Shown: positions 23,101-35,295 of the stretch, piece by piece | How the letters are laid out: each line of letters begins with the position of its first letter | Numbering within the stretch: the stretch's first letter is position 1 | Assembly (NCBI GenBank): GCA_003999685.1 | Contig: CP021231.1 | Coordinates: forward strand, 248,001-312,000 | Origin: Taiwanofungus camphoratus | Taxonomy: Eukaryota; Basidiomycota; Agaricomycetes; Polyporales; Taiwanofungaceae | Direction of reading: 5' to 3' | DNA: 64,000 nucleotides | Translations under genes and position numbers: made by a program | The notes under the pieces: model-generated | What the model was told of the DNA's origin: nothing | The model's database searches: none | The model's input: only the letters and a program-made list of their open reading frames with translations

Positions 23101-24134
23101 AGAGAGAGGACAAATGACCAAGTGAGGATCTTGATTCCCTGGGGGGACACAAGTAAGAAAATGTTTATGTCCATAAACTCAGATTTACCCTTAGAATTCT
23201 CCTTGATGTAAGCGAACAAGGAGAGTGTCTGGGCGCAGAGTTAGTACTCTAGATACATAGTCGTATAGTGTGTGTATTCACCTGGAGAGTTTTCCCTAGT
23301 CCCATTCTGCAAGAAGTGTCACCAAGGCGCCAGGGAAGTTATCACAACGAAAACGAGAGACTTACTCATCGCCTAGGATGCAGTTCATACCTACCGCATT
23401 GCGCATGTTTTGAGCAAAAAAAACTGAAGATAAGATCATGGGAGGTAGTATTACCATTGTGGTGCATCCATGCCAGGAACGAAAGACCTTGTAACTACGC
23501 AATTGCTATTGAATTTTTTTTTGCATGGAGTGACACAAACGTCTTACTTGATATTCTTTCATTTCGCCACCCTTCACAAGTTTGGGCTGTTCGTGGAGCT
23601 CATGTTGCGGAACATACGCCTCATTGTCTGTGGAGATGTTCTCGAATAGGGTGCTTCTAGGTGGGAGCAGAGGGATGAAAAGATCACGGTGACGATCCAA
23701 CCAGCGTCTTCTGGCGGCCTCAATAAATACCTTTGTCGCATTCGCAACAACGGTGAACTGGTAAAAGATGTCAGAGCACACTTCGCTATTATGTAGAGCC
23801 ACAGTCGTCCACTCACAGCCCTCTTATCTTCTAACTTTGTTTTTTTCTGGCCTAACTTTGCTTTTTCAGCCTCGGTTGCTGAAATTGATAAGGCTCTTTT
23901 CCGCCTTGTAGTTAAATGGTCTGGCGCGGATTTGCTTGTCTTGGAACGTGTTCGAAGGACGCGATCTGAGCTAACGCCAGACGTAGACGCGTCTAACTTG
24001 GAGGAATGCATGTCCGGTGAAGTTAACGTCGCGGAACTTGCAGTTATAATGTCCATGTGGTCGTCAGAGTCAGTAGCAGTGAGATCAATACAGCCAGCTA
24101 TAGCGAATGCAGTACACAGGTTCAAGATGCTCAT
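20124..24134 (-). CDS. SNF2-family chromatin-remodelling ATPase with C-terminal PHD-type zinc fingers
   Basis: Nuclear ATP-dependent DNA translocase. A Ser/Lys-rich N-terminus (VLRTRSKTSKSAPDHLTTRRKRA) has NLS-like basic runs. The SNF2 core follows in many exons: MNCILGDEMGLGKTLQ (Walker A, split by an intron), VLDEGHRIKNAETD (DEGH in place of DEAH), LTGTPIQNNLVELWSILHWL, MLRRTK, MQLRKTCDHPYLL, ARLDGSTSR, STKAGGLGINLTKA, and motif VI QAIARAHRIGQTKVV. A coiled, charged segment with DILAVSRERDDV comes after the helicase. The C-terminus has a cysteine-rich block with CIYCRDGGELVLCNHCPR, CHAACHG, PQHHCVSCNR, FRCQTC and FCEDCLPEG, which fits a PHD finger followed by a second PHD or C5HCH-like finger as in histone readers. 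The protein ends WQGEVRDVQARLDALQD. The stop is at 20124-20126; the ATG at 24134 is the likely start but not certain. The exact subfamily (ISWI-, LSH- or other) is not resolved. Confidence 0.88.
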
Positions 24135-24317
24135 TAGAGTTGGGACCGCGTCTGAGTTTAGGGTAGGTCGTTACGCGACTAGTTGCTAAATGCGGAACTC
24201 AACGGTCAACGTCTAACTCTTATGTCCCACGCTCAGAACGCTACAGCCTGCTCCTATCTGTTCGAAGGCTCAAGTGAGGTCATCATGATACGTGGAAGTG
24301 CATACTCGTTGTAACAA

Positions 24318-25160
24318 TCAGTCACCTATCCTGTTTGGCTCGTTGAATTTCCTGAAAAGCGGCTTGACTACTCCACCAGCAATGATAAATATACCTAAAC
24401 TGAAAGAGAAAAAAAGGTCGAGTTGACACCTGCTCACCGATTATGACAACGACGAGCGTCAGCACAAACAAGTAGCATGCTCCATGCTTGAAGACGCGCT
24501 TGAGCTCAGTAAGACTGGCATCTTGGTCATCAAGCTCGTATCGACAAGTTGCACATCGTCCACGACTGATTTCTCAGTATCGTTCTTCTCGCGGTCATTC
24601 TTCGCAGAGCCAGCATTCCCTGTATCTACAGCTCAATGCGTGGACTCTGCCTACACAAGACCAGGCTAAGAATTCTATTCAGACCGACATTAAGACCATG
24701 TGTAAATTCCTTACTTTCACACTTCTCGAAGCACTCTATAGTCGCAGCGTCAGCATTCCATCTGTACCACTAAGCGCCCAGTAAGGAATTGGAAAATCAT
24801 GTACGCTGTATTCTTCTGATGATGAAGGCGAGAACTTGAAAAATTTGGCTTGCAAAGTGGCCAACATAGGCATCATTGCAGCTAAGAAGAATCAGACGCC
24901 TATCAGCGCAGTATCTGCATTCATTCCGGTTCGAGTAAGACAAAAGGAAATATGACGCACCGACGACCACGCCATAGCCGACACTCTCGTCTATTACAGT
25001 TACAGTATTCATAGACAACTGGATCCAAGAGCAACTTACGGAATAAAAGTCTGAATTCAAAAGTAGTGGACTCTGACATAGGTTCTGTGAAGCAAGAAGA
25101 GACGAGCGGCTTCGCAAAGCCGATGGACGCCAGAGTTACGGTTTTCCAGCTCAGATACAA
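24318..25160 (-). CDS. Doubtful hypothetical membrane protein, several small exons
   Basis: Not recognised as a known family. The best-supported part is the 3-prime end. A frame containing CATCRYELDDQDASLTELKR and the hydrophobic segment YLFVLTLVVVIIG splices (GTGAGC donor near 24438, TTTAG acceptor near 24386) to GIFIIAGGVVKPLFRKF and a stop at 24318-24320. A second frame upstream (around 24730-24870) reads MMPMLATLQAKFFKFSPSSS. One or two transmembrane stretches and a CxxC pair are visible, but I could not join all exons into one frame, so the start is uncertain. It lies just upstream (5-prime) of the SNF2 gene on the same strand. It could be a decayed gene. Confidence 0.3.
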
Positions 25161-25931
25161 ATTTTGGAAGTTAGAAACCCTTCTGAAAGTTATGATGAAG
25201 ATATAAGCAGTGTGATATCCTCAAGTCTCTAGCAAATGCGGGCTCCCGACTCTTCCAAGCTCTGCTGAGGTGACAGAGTTCCAGCTAAATACGGGCAACT
25301 GAACATAAGTCGTATATCATTGTTGTCAATGAACTCCCAGTACGATTCGTGCACGAAAGTATTATCACAAACCGTTCAAGCCTTCAACGCTTTATATGAT
25401 AGCAGATTGAGTGTTTGGCGCTGAGATGAGCATTTAGATAGAGCAGTTGTACTTAGCGATACACACATCCAAGAGAGCCCAGAGACGTCCAGAGCCCTAT
25501 CGAAGAGTAACACGAGTAGTATGCAGATCCGTCATGATGCTTGAAGATGACCGAATAGGAAATGTGAATGCAGCAATTTATGAGTGTTCTTCGCTATGTC
25601 AAACCTGAAACTCTCGTAGCATAAGAATGAAAATGCAGGTAAGTGACTGGTGGCATGACTCCGAGTCCCATAGGGCCATCCTACTTCAGCACAGCTATGT
25701 AGGTAACCACGTGCCGAATCCTATGTGATCGGGCCCCGGGGCTGCGGCGCTCATTTACTACGGTCACAAATACCCAATAACTCTCCCCAAATTCGTGTGT
25801 ATTGAAGGACATCTGTTCACGGGAAGTATCAAGCCTAGCATAAAGCTTACAAGCTGGGGAGACGTCTCCCGACTAGTCACCTGCTAGAGGAGTTCCATCG
25901 TCGCACTTCCGCTGTCTTCTAGGGTCGCAAA
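25161..25931. other. Intergenic
   Basis: No gene, repeat or RNA structure recognised. The interval probably holds the divergent promoter of the F-box gene. Confidence 0.5.
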
Positions 25932-27686
25932 ATGACTGTCTGCTTTCAGAGCCAACTAACCTACGACATACTGGTTCTTGTATTTGAGCATTTCAAAAGC
26001 GACTATCACACGTTGTATCATGGCGCTCTTGTCTGTCACGCTTTCAACCGTGCAGCATCGAAGTGGCTGTACATGCAAGTGACTTTTTCACCAGCTCAGA
26101 CACGTACCCTTAATCTGAGTAGGAAAAACGAATTTTCAGTGAGTTTGTGGAAGCTATCATGTATAAGTTACAATTAAGTCTGAATACAAGGCGGCAATGC
26201 CACAGGAGGGGAAGTTCTTGGCCGCTCGCCTTCCCCATAATGCTACTCGTGTGCTTGGACTCGAAATTAGTGGTACGGTCCATTTCCTACAGGTATTGAA
26301 GCCTACATGGCCTGACCCAACTGCGGCTGCTCTGGAGGCTATCTTTCGTCTCGACCTCATTCGTTAAACTCGTTCTCTAGCAGCCTCCGTGACGCTATCC
26401 AGCTGTGGCCCAACATAACAACGGTAGTCTTTGCCCCAAAGCATTACCATGAGGATCTATTCACGACTGTGCTGCAACATCTGCCGACGTGCGCTTTCTT
26501 GCGGGACCTAACAGTCAACGCTTCGTGCACCGACGAGATTCGCGCGCCCATCCTGACCAGAATCGAGGGTCTGGAGAAGCTGACCATCTACAATCCGTCC
26601 CGCGCCGTCTTAGAGCTGCTGCCTGAGTGGTTACGCAGACTGTCCGGGACACTTCTTGGATTTCACCTCAGAGTGAGAGACACAGTTCCTGGGCACGCTA
26701 GCGTGTTTGTAATCACGGTGCATCTCTTGCTAGGACAACTGCGGCTCTATCACCCCTGGCGTTCTCCGTTCCTTCATACCTCACATCCAGAAGATCCGTT
26801 CGTTTGCGTTGGGGCTGTCATATTCACTTACCGATGACGATGTGTTCTCGTGCTTCAATCAACTACACGGCTTACGCTCACTGGAGTTCCGGTACTACCT
26901 CGTATGTGTCTACTTTTTGTTTTGAGGAAGCTCTTTGCTAACTTTTCGCCTCCCCGGAGCAATTGAGGCCGCCATCGATCCTCCCCCGCCTCTCCAATCT
27001 ACTTTCACTAACAGTCCGGTACTCACCGATAGACAGAACCGAATATGCTGCCCGCTTCTGTAAATGGGTTAGACACGTCGTGGCATATGCGCCCCTGGTG
27101 GAACTGAGCCTCGTCTGTGAGGAGGAAAGTCGCGGTGCAAGCGTCAATTTTGACGGCCTTGCAGCGCACCTCGCACATAAGCACGCCGAGACACTGCGTG
27201 TGCTCAATATGGGCGCAGCGCTCGTTGGTCGGGACGCTCTGGCAACCCTGTGTGCTAAGTGTGTGAGACTGGAAGAGATCGCAGTCGCTATTTCGGCGAA
27301 TGTGCTGGTAAGCTGCGGTCTTTCTCCCGGCGGATGCGGCGACTGAGGCGTTTCATTCCAGAACGAGCTACCCGAGCTATTTGCGCCGCTGCACCAACTT
27401 CACACCGTGTGTATTCAGACGCGGAATGTTAGGCGCGGTGTCCTCATGGACTCCCAATGGGCCCAGTCCTTCATTTGCAGAGGACCGAGACGCCTTCGGC
27501 GACTTGCGGTCGACGGCGTACGCTGGGAAGTAAGTTTTCTATTGTCTTTCTAGTCACCCCATAGTCAAATTAGTGCCTTAGGGACAGTGGGTCTCGAACG
27601 TGGAGGGTGAGGTGGTGTTCAAAGTCGGGGAGCTATTTCCGCCGAGGGTTCCGCCATGGGAGCAAGGGTCGCAAGATGTCCCCTGA
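25932..27686 (+). CDS. F-box protein with leucine-rich C-terminal region
   Basis: Likely substrate receptor of an SCF ubiquitin ligase; the target is unknown. Residues about 8-55 form an F-box: LTYDILVLVFEHFKSDYHTL, ALVCHAFNRAASKWLY. Exon 2 has LPHNATRVLGLEISG. Then come leucine-rich, LRR-like exons: SLRDAIQLWPNITTVVFAP, TRIEGLEKLTIYNPSRAVLE, LGLSYSLTDDDVFSCF, LPRLSNLLSLTVRYSP, HAETLRVLNMGAALVG. Introns are seen near 26140-26180, 26673-26732, 26900-26962, 27307-27361 and 27530-27580. The stop is at 27684-27686. Oddity: between about 26345 and 26400 the reading frame moves (the frame ending in IFRLDLIR meets a TAA, and the following exon continues in another frame) without a clean GT-AG pair, so a small frameshift or a non-obvious intron is present. 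The gene may therefore be broken. Confidence 0.75.
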
Positions 27687-28129
27687 ATTGCTAAGCAGTC
27701 TCTTGACTAGCGCCTGGCTCCTGGAATAGATGATCTGTTACCTCGCAGATGGAGCTCTGATAACAAACGTATTCTGTATCAACATGCTCTTGTCGGAAAG
27801 GGGTTCCCTTTGTATTTACTGACTCGGGTAAAGCTGTGGCAGAAGCTCCGAATGGACTTGGTATTGCAATGCTCAATGCATACATTGGCTACATACAAAA
27901 AATAAGTCATGCTCACCTTGCTCGGTTTTCACCCTGAATCCCACGTATGCGCAGGCTCGTGCCATTAGTGGAGATTAGTGGAGAACACTGCTTCTCAATA
28001 GTCATACATTAGCTTTGCGTGATGGCAGAAGTATTGTCGTGTGACTGCATCTCTTGGTTCATCAGGCGGACCCTGCGGCAGACCAAGTTGAGGATCATTC
28101 CCAAGGCCCCATGCTGTCAACATAACAAC
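27687..28129. other. Short convergent intergenic region
   Basis: This is the 3-prime flank shared by the F-box gene (plus) and the small protein gene (minus). Nothing recognised. Confidence 0.5.
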
Positions 28130-28420
28130 CTACTTATTTCGTGCGATCAGGACTCTCATTGTACGCTGCTTCTCGAACTCAGTCATATTTTGCCAATTCG
28201 CGATTCTAGACAAAGTCTTCAGCACACATGACTGTTATTAGCCATATATCTGACGACGAATACATGAGATGTCGACACTAACCCCATCGCGATTGACTAC
28301 CATAGGTCCCAAGGCGTCGAACTTGAGCCCCGATTCTGATCCTACCTCGAGCTTGGTTGTTCCAGAATCGCCATCAGAGCCGGGAGCAGGGAGCAGCCGT
28401 GTGGCACCCTCGTTGCTCAT
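28130..28420 (-). CDS. Small conserved fungal protein (74 aa), two exons
   Basis: Two exons: 28283-28420 (46 residues, MSNEGATRLLPAPGSDGDSG...) and 28130-28216 (28 residues and TAG), split by a 66-bp intron (GTTAGT...GAAG). The joined C-terminus reads LKFDALGPMVVNRDGTLSRI then NWQNMTEFEKQRTMRVLIAR. This GPMVVNxDGTLSRIxNWxxMT...RT.RVL..RN pattern is one I recognise as widely conserved in small fungal proteins of unknown function. The exact restoration of that pattern across the splice site is strong support for the gene model. There is no signal peptide or transmembrane segment. The upstream in-frame sequence is not needed. Confidence 0.72.
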
Positions 28421-30416
28421 AGATAATCAACCAGACTGATGGCACCAAATGTCAATTGAGACAAAGCGATATGTCGATTTTATGAACTTGAAGATTGTGT
28501 TGAGAGGGGATGGTGAGGACGTTTCGAGCATGTTCGGCACGTGAATTCCAGCGCGACGCGTCCCTCCAGTTGCGATCGATGGCATGGCGATCACTGTCAG
28601 ATACCGATCAAACCGTCGCCTTCTGTGCACGACACAATTGGCCGGCCTAAAATGTCTGAGAGGCCGCTCCCGAAGACTTTGTTTCTCCAGGAAAAGATCA
28701 TAAATACGAGAAAAGAATCCAACATTGGACCCTACTAGAACCCTATGATGTGTTGAAGACGTACAAGATTGGAGTCCCCGGATATGCTGAACCAACAAGT
28801 AATAAAGGATTCTTCGTTACGGCCTCGGGCCGTATCTTGTTAGTACCGAAAAGATACATACGACTAATAACATCATTGGTGCTCATGTTAGAAACAGTAC
28901 CCAGGGCTGTCATCGGTCGCACGCAAATATGAAATTCTCATGGTTCGGTCCTTTGTGTAGAGGTAGCAAAGATACCAATCTTGGCTTACATCAGGAAAAA
29001 TCAGGGTAGCTCCCGATGCCACGGCAACTACAACCAAATCTGTAGCACTATATAGTGCTATAGATTGGGGATGTAGTGGCACATCCAGCTACATAGTTAC
29101 CTGCAATTTTCCTGATATACAGACAGGTGAAGATTCGGTAACTAGATGTCACAAGAAGGAAAGGTGGAGGAAGTCCTCATTTTTGAATGGGGACCAGCAG
29201 CTCCCCTCAATTCATCTTCACCTTTGGACATTCTCTTCACGACCAGTATCTCGTACAAAAGGACCGATTGGGGAATGGTAAGACGATTTGGCATCCCTAA
29301 GGCAACCTGTCATTGGCATCATGTTCCAGATCAGCGGTGGATATTGCTCGCTCTTGCGTACGTCGTCTTGAGAATGAACACATTCTATCCCACCTTAAGG
29401 AAAATGCCATGGAACTGACTAAGAAGGCGTGCCTCACTTCCATGTCAATATGACTTGGAATCACGGTCTGTTCAAGTATACTCAAACCCATTTTCTGCAA
29501 CGAGTTGAGGATCAGCATAGACTCTTTCTGTACTCCAGTGAGCACTGAGTCGGCGGACATTCGCTGCTCAAGCTATAAGACTGAGTGGTGGATCTTCACG
29601 AGGAAGCTGCATTGGTACAGCAGATAGTCAATAATAACCAGGCGACCTCTCCTTACGATCCATATGGACCTGAAGCAAGCCGGCGAGAAAGTAGGTTACG
29701 GTAGCGAAGATTGTCGTGACAGGGAAGAAGAGACAGAATTGAATGACATTCCGCAAGGAGCGGCGCGTGCCTAAAGCGATTCAGTGAAGTCAAAGCACGT
29801 GCAATGCATTCATAATATTACGTTACGCGTGGTCAAATTTCATGGCGCTCCCTGCGGAAGGGTGAAGGTCAGTGCAGGGCCCTAATCCTCAAGGAGAGCT
29901 CTGCTTATTGTCCTCAAGATGGGAGAGCTTTATTGTTATGGCATCCTTACCGAAGACCGAATCGATCGCGATACGAGCATCGGAGCGCGCATGAGTACAC
30001 CTTCTTTAGTCCAAAGCGCCTTGGACAAGACGTGGGGAACAAGTATAAATGGATTTAATAGGCCGATCACTCGTTAAAGACCTTGTTTCTCAGCTCAGCA
30101 CGTAGCGCTATACGTGACACGTCTCCAGCCTCGATATTGTCGTTTATTTGGCATGGTAATTCAATGCCGATTTCGATAGTCTTCTGCGTAATTATACATC
30201 AGTAGGATGGGTGACCAACCTCATAAACACCTACAAGCTCATTACAAAATACTTATGCCAGACGTGCATGTGCTTCAGCGAAAAGGAACTCCGGGAAAAC
30301 ATGCCGCACGATTCAAGGGTTGTATATAGCACGCAGCCCTGCGAGGGTGGTCAAGACTTTCTTTGAGCGCGGACGAATGTCACATGGGAAATCCCTTGGA
30401 TGACTGATCATTACGT
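28421..30416. other. Intergenic with unassigned ORFs
   Basis: A minus-strand frame of 123 codons (28427-28798) and several frames of 60-90 codons exist, none with a recognisable motif. A hydrophobic minus-strand stretch with VIQFCLFFPVTTIFATVTYF near 29690-29770 suggests a membrane-protein remnant, but no start or flanking exons were found. A perfect 18-bp palindrome lies at 29043-29060. Confidence 0.4.
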
Positions 30417-32552
30417 TTAATGAGTGCCCGCTTGTCTGAAGAACAAGATAACATGCCTGACAAACCCCGGGATAAAGGATGCCATAGGCGTTATTTCCGC
30501 ACCTGAGCCGTCCCGGACCTTACAGATATTCATAGTCGCTATTATGTTCGCGGCGACGAGCCATACACTAGAGTCGGCGAACTGTTGGCCAGGGCAGATT
30601 CTATCGATATGGAGGTAATATGGGTTCCTTGTTCTTCCTTGGGAGATGTAGAAAACAGTTACCGCCGACCGAAACCAAACACCACATTGCGTGGATCGCT
30701 GATACTCGCTGTTTCAGAGTCCATATCTAAGAAGCGCTCTGGACGAAATGTTTCGGGCTCAGAGTAAAATTGTTCATTCTGAGTCATGGCCCTACGAAAG
30801 CGCTTATCTCAGCTATTGTCGAATTAACTCGTAGGATACACGAACCAAAGGTTTGCAATAATCATAGATCCGCTCGGGATATCGTAACCCCGATATTCAT
30901 CGTTCGAGATGACCCTATGGGGTAGTCCTGAGGTTTGGTGTAAATCTGGATGGTCTTCCGCGGTCACAGATGAGACTCACCAAGAGGGACAGGACAATTC
31001 CAGCTGCCGCCACCATTGTACGTTCTATTAGGTTACGGGTGCGACACGGGGTAAACTTAGAGCTTACCGAAGAACCTCTTTAATCACGCATTCCAAGTAG
31101 GGCAGCGCCTCTCTGTCATCGAAGTCCGGAAGGCGTTCAGACCCGATCACCCGATCAATCTCCTCTTGAGCCCTCTTGTAGACTTCTGGATGTAACACCA
31201 TGGCGAGAATAAAAGTGGCCAGAACAGCTCCAGTCTGGGATGAGGTAATGTTATCTAGTCGATAAGTGAACTGCAATAAGAAATCTCTACCGTGTCCGTT
31301 GCAGCTGTATAAGCAGATGGTTGAGGATTGGAATAGCTTATGGGTTTATAGTGAGAATGTACCTCCGTACAAAACACCAGCGGCACCCTTGATATCATCT
31401 TCATCTTCTTCAGTGAGTTTGCCACTGTTCCAGGTCTCCTCCAGAAGGGAGGCGGTAAACGATGGAGAGGCAGTACCAGATGCCTGCAAAGGGTGAGGCA
31501 TGAGATACGTCCAGACGATATTTGACCTAAAAGGCTCACCATAGCGTCCTTCACCATCTCAAAGGGGGTGTCTAACATTCTGCGCACGAGACGCTTTACT
31601 TCGGATGCCTTTCTCTTGAACCCAGCACCCGGCATCCACATTGGCACGTACTTCACTATCAATATTTTTTTGAGTGTTCGGTTTTCGTTGCCATGTATAA
31701 AGTCTTGCTTACATGCTGGAAAGAAATCGACCAGCATCGAGCCAGCGCTTCCGGATTCGACAGTCTCCTTGGTTGCTTGTTCCGCGAGACGGATGAGTTC
31801 GTCATCTAATGATATTATGGAATGGCCGTAGGCAATTTCCACAATCATAGCAGCTGTGAACCTGCTGAGGGTTTCAATACGGCTGTGGCAGCAGAGTGGA
31901 GTACAGTTAACCTTCTAAGATGTGACATCAAAGCACTAGGAGTCTCAGCCAGTCCGGAGAGGAGTACGTAGGTTTCTCTTCGCTGGACAGGGCGATAGCT
32001 GGCAAGGGATGTCTTCTCTTGAAAAGCATTCTGGATCCACTTTCGGTGTTTACGAAATCGATCACCATACTTGAGGTGTGTGATCACACAGTCCCAGCCC
32101 ATCCTGAAACCGAAAAAAAAATTGAGCCAGTTTCAGTAAATGTATTAGGTCGGCACTTACAGCTCGGCGAGTAAGATGAATCGTGGCCTGTCAGAAAATT
32201 TTGAGCTCCTCTTCTCCATTAAGTCTTGTGCCGCCTGCACTGAATTGATGACCAATGCTGGTGTTCGGAACAGTCTCGCATACACAATGTCACCTGTAGC
32301 AAAGCTGGTCAACTGGGGAACCACTGATCTTATGCAGGAACGAAGGATACCATATTTTATGCCCCATTCCGCAAAGGTTCTCTGATGGAAACTCGACGGT
32401 AGCTGGTGAATGTTTCCTAGAAATGGCACAGGGTGTGGTCCAGGGGGTAACCGAAACTTGTGATTGTCCTTGGTCCACTCATGCACAAAATAGAATGATA
32501 TCATGAGCAAGACTGTCGCACTGACGGATGCCGTAATCTGGAAGGAAAACAT
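30417..32552 (-). CDS. Cytochrome P450 monooxygenase
   Basis: Haem-thiolate monooxygenase, membrane-anchored in the ER. Substrate and CYP family are not assignable by eye. The N-terminal anchor [14 protein letters not shown] is followed by [44 protein letters not shown], and [16 protein letters not shown] (WxxxR-like C-helix, here written KHRKW). The I-helix exon [20 protein letters not shown] is split by an intron. The ExxR of the K-helix is [16 protein letters not shown] is the PERF motif. The haem loop FGFGRR|ICPG is split by an intron at 30638-30695, and its Cys ligand is present. The protein ends ...[14 protein letters not shown] with a stop at 30417-30419. About ten exons. All signature residues are present, so it looks intact. 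It is the full-length relative of the fragment at 955-1345. Confidence 0.88.
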
Positions 32553-34797
32553 GGTGGGCTTCTGTGTCCAACGCGAATAGAGCGACTCTGTTCGAGTGTC
32601 AAGAAATCACCAGTCTTTATAACATGAGTGATCGTCGAGGCAGAAGCCAATTTCAAAAGGGTTCCAAGCTAGCCCGAGTGGATTGAATAACTTTCGGCTA
32701 CTAGACGGCGAAGTACTTTCCCAATGGAGAGGGTGAGAAGGTCGACGATATGGATCAGGGCCACACGTCGTATACTTCGAATACGAAATGTATTTGATAT
32801 CATGGCTCGACTGAAGCCCGATACGTACACAATCGCGATATTTCGACGACCCGATCCATTTGTGCCCGATCGATGAAGAAACTTCAACAGCGAGTCGGGA
32901 GACAACGTCCCGGGCCCATATCCGTGAAACGTTTTTAGGGTCATAAGATGGAGTCTGCAAGGCGCGCACACGCGACTGGGTAACTACTTTTGAGTTCGTC
33001 TCAGTCAGTTGTGTCAAATCCTCAGGAGTGTTGCGATGCGTTGTTTGTCAATTGGACAAACTGCCGAAAGTGTCTCTGAGCCGAGACCAAATAGCCAAAC
33101 AGCGAGAAATAATAAGGTAACGCATCTCTGCATTCGGGAGATAGCGTGTAACAAGTCCTCCCAACGTAGTCCGCAAATTCCTCAATGTTATTATTTCGCT
33201 GCCACGGAAGCGATGCTATTGCACATCTTGCAGTCTGGTTACATAAGTTCCGAACCTATAACTTTTGAAGCTATTTCGTATTACTGAACTCTGCTCAGCT
33301 GTCCAAGCGTTCGCAGACATTGGTAATTGCAGTGCTGTGATTCCACTGTTTTTGGTGCAGGCATTAGAGCTGACCGGTCGACTCTTGCATTCGAGCCCGC
33401 GGCCCGAGAAACATTTTAACACGAGCATTGGATCCAAAACACAATTGATGACATCGATGACAAGCAATCGGGCAAATTGAAATTCTTAGGCTGCGACGAA
33501 TACATGCACACGACCTGCATGTATTGCCACATGGTACTGTGCTTGTCCTTGCTTATAAAATGCATGCGCGCTACTTACCCCGTATGGAGAATTCAAGATA
33601 TGAATTAGCGCATAGCTAGGTTGCTGTGCTTGCAGAGTTATGACTTGCGCGTTGTTCTCTGAACACCAATGTTTCCATTAGTTGTATTTATTCACGCGCC
33701 TCGGCCTGTGCGACGCTTCTCTGTAGCGAAGCCAGATATGTACGCGCCTTGGTAGCTATTTTTTTTACTGACGGCGCCTAACACACCTTCCGATCGCACT
33801 ACTTCAAACCGTTCTGTTGTTACCGGCGATACCTTGCTGATCAATATAGGTTTCTAGCTATTCCTTTACTGCTCTTTCCCAGGTCCGGTATTGTACCAAC
33901 GGTGCCCTGGTCTGACTCTAACCTCCGTCCACCACATGGCGTGCTCCACTGACATGCTGTCTATTTGCTATCGGACATTCGTACTTCAAGCTGCTTTCTC
34001 GAAAGTCCCACCCCTTTCAAAATTCCCGTCACCGTTCTTGGATATTCCGATTGTGCCGCTGGAAGAACAAGTTCATTTCTGACGAACTTAGACCATCGGC
34101 GCGATGATTCCACTGCATATATATATACTCTCCGTGAATCATCTAGAATTCGAACACTCAGTTACGACTGTTATTACAACGTGTATTACCATCTTATCCT
34201 CAGAATCCAGAATTCTCTCTTATGGTAGGTAACTGATCACGGAACGGACGACTGTAGGTCCCGCGACGTCGGATTCTGCATGCAAATGGCGGCTATGAGG
34301 GCAGGGCAGGATGTTCTGCATTGTTAGCGGAACTCAAGGATTAAGTACGCGCAACACATTTTCTCCCAACTCACGTCTGCTGCCGCACCAGGATCGCGCG
34401 CTACAGTGTGTTCTCTAAGCCACACAGGAACCACCTTTTGATGCATCGGCGTCCCGATGACACGGACTATGCTCCTAATATACAAATTCCCGATCTTTCG
34501 CGTTATCAAGGCACACGTCGCCAACACATCCACCGAGATGCCCGAATCATGTCCCATTCACTTGACATTAATCACTTTCGGTTCCGCACACCGAGTTTAG
34601 TCCTTCGTGGTATGCTGAAGGATCAATGTACACACTTGCGTCGCGATGGGATGTCTGAGTAACCATTTAGAAACAAAAATGATGTAAGTGAAGCCGAAAT
34701 AAAATCAGCTCTTAATTTTGACGCTACAAATGAACTACTCGTCGATGATCCAGGTCAGTGAGTCTAATTACTGGCTGTGCTCATGCGTGATATCTCA
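32553..34797. other. Intergenic, no gene recognised
   Basis: A minus-strand frame of 136 codons (32607-33017) starts just upstream of the P450 but has no motif. Other frames are short. An AT-dinucleotide run (ATATATATATA) lies near 34115-34126. I see no supported feature. Confidence 0.4.
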
Positions 34798-35295
34798 CTA
34801 TCTTTTCAAGTTGGCGACGTCGTTAAACATGATACCAGTGCCTTTGGAGCATTTCGCAAACTTGGACGCATCGTTCGCGATAGTTCCTTCTAGGACCGCC
34901 TGAACAAAAGAGCGTCTCTGTGGATCAACAGCTTCATCGATATCGTAACTGCGCATTTCTGCTTGCAGGTTGAATTGCAACTGCTGTCATTGGTATTTCC
35001 GCGGACATGGAGGATCATGACACTGGCTGTCCTCGCACAGCATGTGAGTTAAAGCTTTTGAGAAACATTTCGGGCGCCACACGAGAGTTCTGCCCTCTTC
35101 AAAAGAAGGTCCAGGGTCCTGGTGTCCGAGGTCGTCGTTTAACCACATGACCGTGAAGGCTTTGACGCGTTCGCGTCGCGGCCTCAGCTTTGGCCATGGT
35201 CGACGTGCTTTTGAGAAGGCCCTAGCATCGACATGACAACTCTCAATTGTTTTCACTATGCTCATTTTATCCGGTCTTTGGAGCAAGAGGCACAT
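34798..35295 (-). pseudogene. Hypothetical ORF interrupted by one in-frame TGA
   Basis: A minus-strand frame opens before 35265 (MSIVKTIESCHVDARAF..., with MWLNDDLGHQDPGPSFEEGR and a cysteine-rich CEDSQCHDPPCPRKYQ), stops at TGA (34987-34989), then continues in the same frame through SYDIDEAVDPQRRSFVQAVL to TAG at 34798-34800. Removing the TGA would give about 165 codons. Composition on both sides looks coding. No family recognised. It could be a pseudogene, two unrelated ORFs, stop-codon readthrough, or a missed intron. Confidence 0.35.
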
